Shown piece after piece: positions 10,324 to 20,672 of a DNA stretch of 64,000 nucleotides. Within the stretch, counting starts at the first letter, position 1. Each line of letters opens with the position of its first letter. Origin of the DNA: Reticulitermes lucifugus (taxonomy: Eukaryota > Arthropoda > Insecta > Blattodea > Rhinotermitidae); contig JAKCWW010000669.1 of assembly GCA_026260175.1 (NCBI GenBank), positions 33,538-97,537 on the forward strand, written 5' to 3'. The notes under the pieces were generated by a model. It worked only from the letters and a program-made list of their open reading frames with translations. It did not search any database and was not told the DNA's origin. The position numbers and the translations under genes are program-made.

Positions 10324-12865
10324 ATTATAAATGTAAGTAAGTCGACAAATTTTAGTAAAAGTCACAAATATGGCGTTTCACGAAAATCCGTCCGATGAGA
10401 GTCGCTCTCTTCCTCGGAAAAGGGAGGAGGGCGGACATGATGAGTTTAATAGTCGTGTTTCTCAACTGCTTGCAAACACGCCTAAAAAACTGAAAGGAAA
10501 AAGGTGATCCCGTAATTGTTAATAAAAAGGTTTTAAATACTTACCCTATAGCTTAAAATACCATACAAACATTGCTAAAGTATCAATTCTCGCAATACAT
10601 GTATACTAAATTCTATGCTATGTAACAGGTGATCCAATCGTGGCAAGAAGTCTACTTATTGACACTATTACGTACTTAAATTCTGTCCTGTGTTGTTAAC
10701 GAAAAGTAATTTTCATATTTGAGGTCAATAAATAAAGTCTCCCATTTCCATGGTCTAAGATGGACGGCATGAACATGTAACATTGTGGACGACAGCGCAT
10801 AGTGAGAGGATAATATTAAGAGGGGCCTTAAAAGAAGTAGAATTTCAGGATGTGAACTGTCTTCGTCCGATTCAGAAAAGGACCAGTGGCGGGCCCTTGT
10901 GGGGCAAGAGTGCAATCTCATTCTCTGTACAAGCCGTGAAATTCCTACACGAGTTACTTTGATCGTTAGTTAAAAGTGTCTCCTATGTCAGGAATTGCTT
11001 TCTTTAGTAATAATTTTAATAAGATAAATTTTAACCCATGATTACTTAAAGAAAATAACATTCTCACAATAAGTTCATCATTAAATAACAATTTTCTCTA
11101 ACATGCAAGGTGATATTTCCAACTGCTTTCACACTTCTCAACAAGTTAATTTACACCCTTTTCCAAAAACATTCAGCGTAACACTGACAACAGGAGTCTG
11201 GGATTCATTACCAGACTGTAGTGAGACAGAAGTTTAATTAATTGAAGACACATGATATTTGATCAAATCCAGGTATTGTCCTTGAAATTAGTTTTAATAT
11301 CCCCACAACAATAGAGTTTACATGATAGCAAAATTGTCTAAGAGATAAAGACTCCGTAGAAAAAACTACATCATCAATTTTCTGTTCAAAGTCAATAAAT
11401 TTTCATATTGTGTTATCAGGGTTTATAACATATATCATGTTGGTTATAATTCATATATGCAAAAAGAGGCAAAATAAATTTGTTCATTTGTTTTTTTAGC
11501 GTTGATATGTATTTATAATACTTGTAAACAAGACATAACTAGCTCCTGCCGTATGACAAATAAGAAGGTCTGTCAGAAAATGAGTGTACTATGCAAATGT
11601 TTTTGGTTTTTCGCTTTCAACGCTAAAAAACCAGTTCACATTTGACTGCATTGCTATCTCCCTACTTTTCCAAATAATCACATAGTCCTCGCCACAATTC
11701 AGGCATTCATAGGGTCAATATTCGGTGGAATTTTTATTTCACATTATCCCTGTTATGCCATGATATTCATAACATTTCAAACGAAGAAGGAAGGAAGGAA
11801 GTAACACGGGACGCATAAAATTTTATAACGAGGATTCTGCCTTTCTTTCGTCGTTAAATTTGAACAGAAATGGTTGTATGAACGGGGAATTAAAATGTAT
11901 AGGAGCAATTAGAATTGCAGAAGAAACAATTACGGGAACAAAATTTTTTATTAAACGTATAGTTACAGCACTTCAGAACAGCAGAGAGAACCCACAACAG
12001 CTGTCCTGCTTTGCTATGACACAAGTATTAATAAACACACAATATTTCTGTGCACAATATATTGGAAGCGGGACATTGAGGTATATCTGCTGTCTGCTGC
12101 TGCTTGGTCCTGTAAGCTATGTGATGGGCTCGGCTTCCGTCCGTGTCACGCCAAATGTCTGTAAGCCTTACGTATTTTATAATCGGATAAGTGTACAGAA
12201 GTCATAATCCTCGAAAGCGAACAAATCTGTGGTTGTTTTCTTTCACGTCACCAACGCGACATTTCGTTACAAGCCCATGCACATAACCACTGAGTAAATT
12301 CAGGTTACTTCCTCCATAATCTGTTCAGCTGACTGGTCGTGGCATCTCTGATTTACCGACTGAACCACATATTTTGTGCAAAGATTGCAGGTCTAGCAGT
12401 GGATGTTGCTGATTGCCTCTGGATAGGAACTAGTCCTGGGTCCTTGTAAACACTGTAATAAACCTTTAGGTTCTATAGAATGAGGGAAATGTCTTGATCA
12501 TCTGAGCAACTACCAGATCCTCAAAAATGATTCTGTTTGATGGGGTTAGTTATTTAGTTTGTTAGCTGGGTGCAATACCACAAGGAAGGACATATTCATC
12601 ATTATAATTAACGAATAAACAAACCAATCAAAGGACAAAAAAGCAGTTAGCCAAACAACTAAGCAAGAAAGCGAGCAAGCAAAACAATCAACAAAGAAAG
12701 GAAAAACAAAAAACGACATGGATTGAAGTCGTTCCCTAAGACGTCAACAGGCGCTGACCTACTCAAACTCTCCTCCCTTTATTTACCTAAATGTTCATAA
12801 CCGTTTTCACAACAGCCCGCCACTCTTCCATATTATGAGCCAGATGACTTTAGTCATCATCATCA
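10324..12865. other. AT-rich intergenic stretch without recognisable genes
   Basis: A short relic of the 4139-4400 repeat family lies at about 10375-10420. The 115-codon + frame at 11860-12207 has no recognisable domain and no promoter or splice context. Nothing else is supported. Confidence 0.45.
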
Positions 12866-12990
12866 TTCTTTAGTCTGCCTTACGACAGGTCCATAGACTA
12901 TTCCAAAGCGAGTTCTGAACAGATTGCGATCTAGTGCTTCCTCTTTCAATTTTCCATGTCCTCTAATTTCCTTAAAGTCATCCACATCCA
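12866..12990 (-). mobile_element. LINE 3' tail, second copy of the 1806-2003 family
   Basis: The sequence from CTTTAGTCTGCCTTACGACA onward matches 1820-1935 closely in order and content, including the CTAGTGCTTCCTCTTT block. It is therefore the same LINE tail in minus orientation. Confidence 0.6.
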
Positions 12991-14572
12991 ATTTCAGAAA
13001 AATAAATGTTAAAGTACTTCTTCCATTGTACACAAGCCGTGGAAGTGGTACATTGCTTTTAGGTCCTCCGATTACATTTGTCTACATCTTTCTTCCCTTC
13101 CATGCGTGCTACATGAACCGTAGGCTGAATTTTCTGAGCTCTCTTTATCCTAATTATAGTTAGTGAAGAGTATGCAGATTTGGAAATTCTTCATTTCTTC
13201 AACTTCTGCAGTCTACTCTCCCTTATCACTTTTCGAACTTTTTATCACTATAAAACACCAAAACACACACACAGTTTTTTCCGTCTCATACTTATGAGGC
13301 TCTGACAGAGAATAGTTTCACAATGCCTATTCTTGGGTCGCGTATTTCAAACAATTCTAGTGAGAACAAACACAATTTTACTGCTCTCCCGCTACTTCCC
13401 ACAGTACACGCCACAATCCAAACTTTGTTCTAATTGCCGGATTAGCTTTATTATTCTGCGTTGACACAATTTCGTGTACTGCGCTGTCGGCCATCTTGCC
13501 ACAATTCTTTCCCCTAGCGATCATCTTTAAATATGTGGCCACGAACTCCCCTTGTATAATTATAATCGGTGTATGTTCTTCAGTTACAAAATTTAAGGAC
13601 ATGTAAATTTATTTTCTGACCGACTCTTTGATAAGGCTTAGAAGATGTGGAAAGGAAATTGTCTAGGGTGAGAATTCTAATTAGGACGAAAACACTCCAT
13701 TCCATACTGTTAAAAATGACGAAATAACACTGTAAGAAGATGCGATATACAGAACATGATAAGGTCATGGACAGAGAAATTTAACAAATGAATCTTTTAT
13801 GTGAGAGAATTTGTCGGAAGACATAGAAGGAGGGGGCATTAAAAATGTGAAACCTTCTAGTACTTAACGATAAATAGTGTCTGATAGTTGAACACGTGAC
13901 ACAGATATTCAGAAAAAAACTGCATGGAAAAATGTACAACAAGAATTTTAACTTACCTGGAAACTTATGAAATAAAAATATATGTATAGAATTGAAAGGA
14001 CTTGCCAATATTTATATTTCACAGCATGTTTAAAGTAATCAGTAGTAAGGAGGTGAAAAGTGGCCATAAACTAAAGTCAGAGTTGTAATACGGATCATTT
14101 AATGAGATCACTGGAAGATGTATTAAGATGACAAAAGAAAATATAGTAAGGAATGAAATATTATGTGAAAATGTTGTTACTTTTTTCAGTGATAAGAAAG
14201 CCACAAAACGTTTAAGTGGCGTAAAAACACTGAAAGAATGACGGAGGAAAGATTACGGCATAATATATTGGCATAGGAGGAGCAGAAAGAAGAAAGAGGA
14301 GAAAAATATGAGTGAAGAACACATAATAAGCTAATTATTTGCGGTAAAGGTAGTGAGAATAGGTTAAAGTGGAAACTGGAGACGGCGAACTTTTGAGGGA
14401 TGAAGTAAAGAACAAAAAAAGGATATTAACTGTCAGGCGTTTAGCTTTGGTTTGTGCGTTACTCTACAGCGCTGTCAAGTCTACCGGGCACGCAGCGTCA
14501 AATGAGGTGAAGGATTACCACTACGCAAGCTATTGCAAAGACTGGTTACCTATTTATTTAAAGACGCTTTAA
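12991..14572. other. No gene seen
   Basis: AT-rich sequence with short minus-strand frames of 60-75 codons. None has a start context, domain or repeat similarity that I recognise. Confidence 0.4.
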
Positions 14573-14868
14573 TGTCGACAGAGAAGGAGAGGTGCGGGCC
14601 TTTCGGTGCTTACGGCAGTGACAATGAAGACCATGGTTCAATCCCGGGTCAGTCCATGTGGGATTTGTGGTGGGCAAACTGGCACTGGGACAGGTTTTCC
14701 CCGAGTACTTCGGTTTTCCCCTGTCAATTCCATTCCACCGGTGCTCCATTACATGGAAAAATAAAAAAACTAATTATCTTCATCACAGGGTTGAACAGTA
14801 AGCCTCAAAGCTGCGGTGAGTCCGTAGCATCTGCTGCGGGGCCCTTCTCCCCCCCCAAAAAAAGGTCG
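14573..14868 (+). mobile_element. SINE family C copy
   Basis: A degenerate tRNA-like head has a GGTTCAATCCCGGG B box near 14636. It is followed by the family body CCATGTGGGATTTGTGG, the TACTTCGGTTTTCCCCTGTC block, and an end rich in C and A (ccccccccaaaaaaa). It aligns end to end with 38839-39134. Confidence 0.75.
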
Positions 14869-15086
14869 TCTTTGAAGGTTGTTGTGGTGGACTATAGAAG
14901 GGAATGTGGTCACAAATGTTTAGTGGGTAAGACTTAAAAACAAACGGTCCTAATAGCTCTTGAAGGCACCGTTGAAACGTCCCTTGAAGAAACTGTGTGG
15001 AAACACGAAAACCTTAAATAATGTAACAGGTAATTTGGACAAGAATTTAACCGGATAAAAAGCTGTGTCTGTCCACGTCATGAAGG

Positions 15087-15245
15087 CATACAATGGGATA
15101 AGAGGTACAGCTCCACTTATTTTTTTCCTTTGGTACTAGATGAAGGCGAGTAGACATATTCAAGCCGCGGCCACTTTACCTCTTGGAAAGAATCACGGTA
15201 TTCATTGAAGAAGAAGCTAGGTGGGCCACAGGACCGGTCTTGACG
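15087..15245 (-). mobile_element. SINE family B, decayed minus copy
   Basis: The order on the minus strand parallels the 3' half of the 43422-43709 copy: a GGTGGGCC block, a CGGCCAC... block, and the region around the TACAGCTCCAC-like segment. It is heavily mutated and contains a T run. Confidence 0.45.
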
Positions 15246-15368
15246 GTTTTGGATAAGAGTAAAATCTCTTGCTACTTCCGGGATTTTTTTTTTCCTTTGA
15301 TCCATTTTGTACTTTTCAAATCCTTCCGTCCTTCTTCATGTCACTTATATTCCATATTACTGTTCTTA

Positions 15369-15545
15369 TACGACAAACGCAACACAAACATCCATGCCCC
15401 CCCGGGATTCGAACCCACAATCCCAGCAAGCGAGCGACCGCAGACCCACTCCTTAGACCGCGCGACCGCTGGGATCGGCGGGATTCGAATCCTGGGCAGT
15501 CAAGCCTGTAGCAGGTTGCTATGCCGAATATGCCACCCCGGCTCC
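15369..15545 (-). mobile_element. Two abutting SINE heads (family A body and a family B-like head)
   Basis: At 15369-15478 a family A head reads on the minus strand, with a CCAGCGGTCGCGCGGTCTAA-type A-box region and GGGTTCGAATCCC. Immediately to its right, 15479-15545 carries a second tRNA-like head on the same strand (TTCGGCATAGCAACCTGCTAC, then GGATTCGAATCC). The junction suggests a composite or nested insertion. Confidence 0.6.
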
Positions 15546-15842
15546 AATTGCAACCGTGTACCTCCCGGAATACAAGTTCACAGATAAACCAACTTTTCGG
15601 AGTGATTTGAGAGAGTGGGAAAGGAAGCGACCGTGAAATTCCCCTTGGAAGGCTGTGGAAGAACACGACATTTACAGATGGTACACTCGTAGATCGCTCT
15701 GATAGGTAGCTCGGCTAAGCTTGCAATGCAGGCGCAAGAAGCGGATTTCAAGTAGTATGGCTGCAGGAATTCGACGTAATAACGAGGTTTAGTACGTAAT
15801 TGTCCTTATCTAACACTGCCACGCGCTTAAGTAACAAAATAT

Positions 15843-15918
15843 CACGTGTAATGTACAGGTATGAATATTACGTGTGTGGACAGGAAGGAAGAGAAAGGAG
15901 AAAGCGATGCGTCACGTG
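15843..15918 (+). promoter_or_regulatory. Paired CACGTG motifs upstream of gene 2
   Basis: CACGTG occurs at 15843-15848 and, inside the palindrome TCACGTGA, at 15912-15919. The second lies about 20 bases before the TATA box. CACGTG also occurs at 24952-24957, 60 bases before the TATA box of gene 3. This is the E-box that bHLH factors bind. Function is inferred only. Confidence 0.3.
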
Positions 15919-15938
15919 ATTTGCGTCCAGGTGTAGGC

Positions 15939-15945
15939 TATAAAA
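15939..15945 (+). promoter_or_regulatory. Gene 2 TATA box
   Basis: TATAAAA in the context GGCTATAAAAGC lies 55 bases before the ATG of the first coding exon, matching the spacing in the paralogues. The transcription start should fall near 15970. Confidence 0.75.
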
Positions 15946-15993
15946 GCAAAGTTGCAAATCTTACAATTTCGAGATCTGTCAACCCAACTAGAC

Positions 15994-16005
15994 ATGGAGG
16001 CACTT
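15994..16005 (+). CDS. Gene 2, coding exon 1 (MEAL)
   Basis: ATG GAG GCA CTT abuts a consensus GTAAGT donor at 16006. The phase-0 intron of 2145 bases ends before 18151. Joining gives MEALVFVLLVTCSVALA, a complete signal peptide ending in a classic A-x-A cleavage motif. Confidence 0.8.
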
Positions 16006-16398
16006 GTAAGTACAGTGTAGATTTCTAGGAGTATTTTGCTATTTTTATTCGTGATGCATAATCATAGCACCGGTCATCAAAACTAATAGGACTGTTTATA
16101 AAGCGGTTGTTAACCACCATATTTAAGATCCAAGAAATCTGTGTCGTTCTTAGCGAGGGAATTTATATGCCGATTACAGTGGCCGTGTTATCTAAGACAA
16201 GAAGTCTTGCACAGATCGACTACTAAGGTCTCGGGGTTGAATTTTACTCTAGTCTTGAGTATTTGTGTATTGTGTTGTCCCGTGTACTGTATTTATCACT
16301 TATTTACAGACTCTGTCAATACGCAGCCTATACCGTAGAGTGTCGAGTGATAGCACAATTGACGAATTGGAAAGAACGTGGAAAAAATGTTTCGGATC

Positions 16399-16432
<34 letters not shown>

Positions 16433-16504
16433 CACATGTTCCGTGCAGTTGCTTTATATACGTAAGTTTTTTACCACCAACCACTGCAGAATAAATTTAT
16501 TTTT

Positions 16505-16553
16505 ACACTCCTACATGTTTCGGCTGACCATTTCAGCCATCAGCAGGGAGTCA
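16505..16553 (-). ncRNA. Hammerhead-like motif, left arm
   Basis: On the minus strand, ACTCC is followed by CTGCTGA, a 6-bp stem (GGCTGA/TCAGCC, loop AATGG), GAAACATGTA and GGAGT. Stem I is 5 of 5 base pairs. The core has one substitution (CUGCUGA for CUGANGA), which should impair activity. Confidence 0.4.
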
Positions 16554-16697
16554 ACGTACATAGACATTTGCAACATACATCGTGTATACAATATAATATA
16601 ATATAATATAATATAATATAATATAATACAATATAATATAATACATATAATATGCAATATTATACACGTTGTACTCTGCGAGTATCTATGTACGTTG

Positions 16698-16742
16698 ACT
16701 CCCTGATGATGGTTGAAATGGTCAGCCGAAACATGTCGGAGT
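16698..16742 (+). ncRNA. Hammerhead-like motif with intact core, right arm
   Basis: ACTCC (16698-16702) and GGAGT (16738-16742) form a 5-bp stem I. CTGATGA at 16703-16709 matches the conserved core. Stem II is GGTTGA/TCAGCC with loop AATGG. GAAA is at 16728-16731, and ACATGTC supplies a self-complementary stem III plus a GUC cleavage site at 16735-16737. The only departure from a minimal type I hammerhead is an extra U (16710) between the core and stem II. Activity is untested. Confidence 0.5.
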
Positions 16743-17473
16743 GTAAAAATTAGTTTATTGTGCAGTAGTTGGTGGTAAAATACTCACATATGTTTCGGAT
16801 CTAATTTGAAGTAATACTCAGGAATTTTCCTGAAGGGAATGAATAAATACACAAAAATGCTTCACAGAACTATCTGTCATCAAGTGAAGAATTTAAACCA
16901 GGACCTCCCTAATACAAGCAGTTGGTGCTAATCGAGGGCGACATTTGTTTGTCGCGTGTGATTTGGCGTAAATGAAAGGATGATATTAAAATGGATAAGA
17001 AAGAAACAGATTACAGTGTTATGCACTAGGTTTAGATGACTGGGATCGGGACGAGTGGCAGCGCCTTGTAGTGCATGGAATTTCTTGAATCAGCCAATCT
17101 ACTATCAGTTTTCGAGAAGGAACGCGCTCTGTGGAGTTGGTTTTGGTAAAGGCGATGAATTCCAAAGCTGAACGGAGAGAGAACGATTTCGTAAAAGCTA
17201 AAAAGAAGGAAGTATTCTTCGTATATGCGACTTCCGTGGAATTTCAGAATCAACAGTGAGTTTTTCGCTATACACACTGGTTCTGTAACAGGCAAGCAAG
17301 AAATGATTAGTATGACATTTTTATGAACATCACGTCGCGCCTTTCTGTTGTTGTGTACAAAGTGATGGATTCTAGAGCACATAGAAATTAAATTGCGAGT
17401 TACATAGGCAGGGAAATTCTACAACAGTTACAATCACTGTTGTCTTCTGAAGAAGAATTCTTGTTTATTAAGG

Positions 17474-17746
17474 ATTTTTTTTCTCCCTATGGCTCGACAG
17501 CCCTTAGGGGGCCTACGCCTCGTCATTTTACGACGCTTCACGATCACACTGATAGACACACCAAGTTCGGTAGGACTACTCTGGACGAGGGACCAGCTCG
17601 TCGCAGAGACCTCTACCTGACAACACANNNNNNNNNNNNNNNNNNNNNNNNNNNNNNNNNNNNNNNNNNNNNNNNNNNNNNNNNNCGATCCTAGTAAGCG
17701 AGCGGCCGCAGACCCACGCCTTAGACCGCACGGCCATTGGGATCGG
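17474..17746 (-). mobile_element. SINE family A copy interrupted by an assembly gap
   Basis: On the minus strand the head reads CCGATCCCAATGGCCGTGCG then TAAGGCGTGGGTCTGCGG, a tRNA-Leu/Ser-like A-box region. The body matches 28588-28821, and the tail is a run of A on the minus strand (T run 17474-17482). Bases 17628-17685 are N. It lies in the gene 2 intron. Confidence 0.7.
17628..17685. other. Assembly gap (58 N)
   Basis: The gap falls inside a family A SINE just after CAACACA. The second gap in the window (37863-37912) falls at the equivalent place in another copy of the same family. Confidence 0.95.
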
Positions 17747-18150
17747 CTTGTTAAAGAAATTATCCTTAGCAATTTAAGAGATGAGGCAACTACAGGAATT
17801 AAAACTTATACCAGTAGTCATTTAGCAGACAAAATTATAATAAATACATAAAAGAGGCACCTAATATATGTTACTTCCTTACATCATAACATATCAAACG
17901 CCAGCTTGAAAGTATTCGTATGTCACTCTAGAAAGGCAGAGGATTAGTATAAAAATTTTAAATAATAATCTGTAGCAATGTGTAAAGTACTTACGAACCT
18001 TAGGAATACATGGCCCGGTTGTGCTGACGAAGTGTACGTGTGTACAGTATACTGCCAGTAAATGTCCATGACTATAGGTGGGTATAAGAAGGTTCACTTA
18101 TCCACGATCTGTTCTATTTCGTCTAAAAAGTTCTTTATGCTTGTCCGCAG

Positions 18151-18861
18151 GTCTTCGTCCTTTTGGTAACGTGCAGTGTTGCACTTGCTGAAGAAGGGAA
18201 GACCCCCAAGACAGAGAAGCGTGGCTTATATGGCTTGGGCTATGGCCACGGGTTGGGCAGCTACGGGGGAGGATATTCTCTGGATCACGGGAGCGGCTAC
18301 TCTCTCGGAGGCCACGACATCGGTCTACTTAGCGCCGGGCACGGCCTGGGGTACGGCGGAGGATACGGATACAGTGAGGGCCACGTGAAGGCCATCACCA
18401 TCACCAAGGAAGTCCCTGTCCCTGTGCCACAGCCTTATCCCGTAACCATTGAAAAGAAGATTCCTGTCCCTGTGAAGGTTCCAGTAGCAGTTCCTGTAGA
18501 TAGGCCCTACCCAGTTCACATCCCTAAGCCTTATCCCGTGCCTGTAGAGAAACCAGTACCCTACCCTGTGGAGAAGCCCGTCCCATATCCTGTGAAGGTC
18601 CCTGTTAAAGTCCCTTATCCAGTGTCTGTCCCCGTGCACGTACCTAAGCCTTTTGCTGTCCCTGTGCCCAAGCCAGTGGCTGTCCCTGTTCCTCAGCCCG
18701 TTGTCGTCCACAAGTCAGTCCCAGTTCTAGTAAAGGATAGCAGTTTTGGGGGTCTTGGAACATATGGCGGTATTGGCTCTGGGTACAACCTTGGACATGA
18801 GGGTCTCAGCTTCGGGCACTCACTGGGTGGTGGCTATGGCTTTGGAGGGTACCATAAATAA
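18151..18861 (+). CDS. Gene 2, exon 2: secreted Pro-Val-rich cuticle-like protein
   Basis: The exon follows the acceptor TTGTCCGCAG and gives a 240-residue protein with the MEAL exon. The signal peptide is residues 1-17 (A-L-A end). The 11-residue propeptide EEGKTPKTEKR ends in a dibasic site at 27-28 before Gly29. Residues 29-80 are Gly/Tyr-rich (GYG, GGGY units). The conserved linker KAITITKEV is at about 84-92. Residues 93-205 alternate PVPV, PYPV and EKPVPYPV units. The tail is Gly/Tyr-rich and ends GGYHK. Proteins dense in PV and PY pairs fall in the low-complexity proline-rich cuticular group of insects, so an extracellular cuticle or matrix role is likely. It is the clearest representative of the set and is closest to genes 3 and 4. 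Confidence 0.85.
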   Translation, partial: VFVLLVTCSVALAEEGKTPKTEKRGLYGLGYGHGLGSYGGGYSLDHGSGYSLGGHDIGLLSAGHGLGYGGGYGYSEGHVKAITITKEVPVPVPQPYPVTIEKKIPVPVKVPVAVPVDRPYPVHIPKPYPVPVEKPVPYPVEKPVPYPVKVPVKVPYPVSVPVHVPKPFAVPVPKPVAVPVPQPVVVHKSVPVLVKDSSFGGLGTYGGIGSGYNLGHEGLSFGHSLGGGYGFGGYHK

Positions 18862-20198
18862 GCGAAGACTCTTACTGCATCGTGAAGTAACTGCGGCCTT
18901 ATACGTGATACTGGCTTACTCTAATGTTCAGAAAAGTGCGTTGAGAGATCAACAGGTGTTTTAAGAGCACTATTTGAAAACACAGTATTAACTGCTGGAA
19001 GACGTGCTGCACTATATGCCAGAAAATACATATGACAAAATGGCAGCGATTAAATCAGCACAAGCAGGAATTGTGAACATGATCCAAAGGCAAGAAAATT
19101 AGAAATACTCTATCTTCCATCATTTTTATATTCTGTTTGTTCTTCTCTAGACAATGGATATGTAAGATAGAAGAAATTCTTTGTAATAACTCAGAAAACT
19201 GCATCATGTTTTCCACGCATAAACCAGCATCTTTTCAGCGTGCCAGTAGCTTCAAGTCACAACTGAGCTGCCATCGTAGACTGCACCATGGCATGTAAGC
19301 GCCCTCGAATTTCACAGCCTGTGACGTTTCGCTTTTGGTGTTGTTGGGCGAGAAAAACATGAAGAAGTGTCATCGTATTTAATTGTGAACTTCGACTTCT
19401 AAAGCGCCGGAGAGATCAGTGTCTCTTGTAACTTCTAAGGCAAAAATGATTTAACTGTGTGTATAATGTATCATGATATTACATTAAATGTACAAATATA
19501 TTTTATAACAAAATTTACAGATTTATTTGTATTTAAAACTTATGTGAAAAGATAGTTGATACTTACAATGCTCATATCAATGCGGGTAGAAATTTAATCA
19601 CTTTTTGTCCTAAGTTGGCAATTTATTACATTAATATGTTAAAACTGTGAATTTTGTTAATATCAAATACATAATCGTTGGTGATTAAGAGACGAGGCTG
19701 GAGATCATGTGTTCACGAAAGAACAGAAGGAGTTGCGTTGCATACTCCAGAAAATTTTACATATTTGAAGTCTCTGAAAAATTCAGAAAATTCCAGAAAC
19801 ATCAACTGACTTACAAGAGGTAAAATGGAAAGATTTGTGTAATATTTTTAAAGCTGCCAGAAACACTGGATTGTCAGAAAATCAGGCGTAATGTATCTTG
19901 CAATAAGAATTCCAAATATTCACATTTAGCCTCTCCGGGTTCCAAATTTAACAATGAAACATTATCATTAGATATGTATCATAGCAATTAATCACTTGTC
20001 TTGACAGAGAATTCACAATTCTGAAACACAACACACTTTACAAGCAACCTGATTTAGGAGATTAAGAGATTTTAGTGAAATTTTGGCAGCGAAAGAAGTT
20101 GTAAGCATACAATATGAGTTGCAGGAGAAGAGCACAAGAAACTGAAGTAGGAAAATCGAGTACGGCAATACTGCTCGGAGTGGTTTTCCGTGGCTGTG
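18862..20198. other. Gene 2 3' flank, no gene seen
   Basis: No canonical AATAAA close to the stop was found; ATTAAA at 19049-19054 is a weak candidate. The rest is AT-rich and shows nothing recognisable. Confidence 0.4.
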
Positions 20199-20206
20199 CT
20201 ATAGGT

Positions 20207-20664
20207 CAGTGGTATTCAACCTGGGGTACGCGTACCCCCTGGGGTATGCGAAGACATCTTAGGGGGTACGTAAAATTAAAAACAAATAAATATATTTTTC
20301 ATGATAAACACTGAATAATCAGGGCCAGATTTAGGGTTAGCCACAAGAGCCCCAGGCGTAAGGACATGCGATTTGGGAGCGCCATTTCTCTCTCTCTCTC
20401 TCTCTACTTTATGCGATTCTTATCTGTGCGGCTAGTTTCATTTTATTCCACATAGTGCATATAATATATTTGTTATTTAATAGCTTGACTCTCCTTTTTT
20501 CTCATTTAAAACTAATTATTTAATACATTATTTTGGATATAATTTATTTAACCTATTTTAAATGTAGATTATAACTTGAATTATGCACCAACAACTTTGG
20601 GGGTACAAAGTTGAAGATAAATTATATCTGAGGGTACGCGAACAAAAAAGGTTAAATACCATTG
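20207..20664. mobile_element. hAT-type MITE, 458 bp, with 8-bp target duplication
   Basis: The ends are CAGTGGTATTCAACCT on the left and, inverted, CAATGGTATTTAACCT on the right, 14 of 16 matching. Both continue into GTACCCC-like inner inverted sequence. CAGTGGT-type ends are characteristic of hAT transposons. Flanks ctataggt (20199-20206) and ctataggc (20665-20672) form an 8-bp target duplication with one mismatch, the hAT length. There is no transposase frame. A (CT)n run sits at about 20391-20404. Confidence 0.8.
20320..20385 (+). mobile_element. Possible nested hAT-like end inside the MITE
   Basis: CAGGGCCAGATTTAGGGTTA followed by a GAGCCCCAGG stretch resembles the 5' end of a different hAT group. 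No matching right end was found, so this is either a fragment or part of the MITE itself. Confidence 0.3.
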
Positions 20665-20672
20665 CTATAGGC

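Larger units (their letters stand above)
16401..16789. mobile_element. Fold-back Penelope-like element in a 14-bp target duplication, in the gene 2 intron
   Basis: Perfect direct repeats atgtttcggatcta lie at 16387-16400 and 16790-16803. Between them are a (TA)n run, a left arm from about 16468 and a right arm ending about 16783. The arms are about 115 bp each and face each other across an (ATAAT)n-like core at about 16590-16650. Each arm carries one hammerhead-like core in opposite orientation. No coding capacity is present. Variable target duplications and inverted terminal copies are known for Penelope-like retroelements, so I assign it there as a non-autonomous copy. Confidence 0.65.

Noticed and set aside
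16387-16400. Extra hammerhead-like piece (ATGTTTCGG) at the element border
   Set aside because: It is the target duplication; no CUGANGA core or stems accompany it.
18325-18711. Long antisense frames opposite the Pro-Val domains (also 8638-8835, 26956-27426, 49767-50195, 58811-59155)
   Set aside because: CCN-GTN repeats rarely give stops on the opposite strand, so long antisense frames are expected by composition. They have no promoter, signal peptide or domain.
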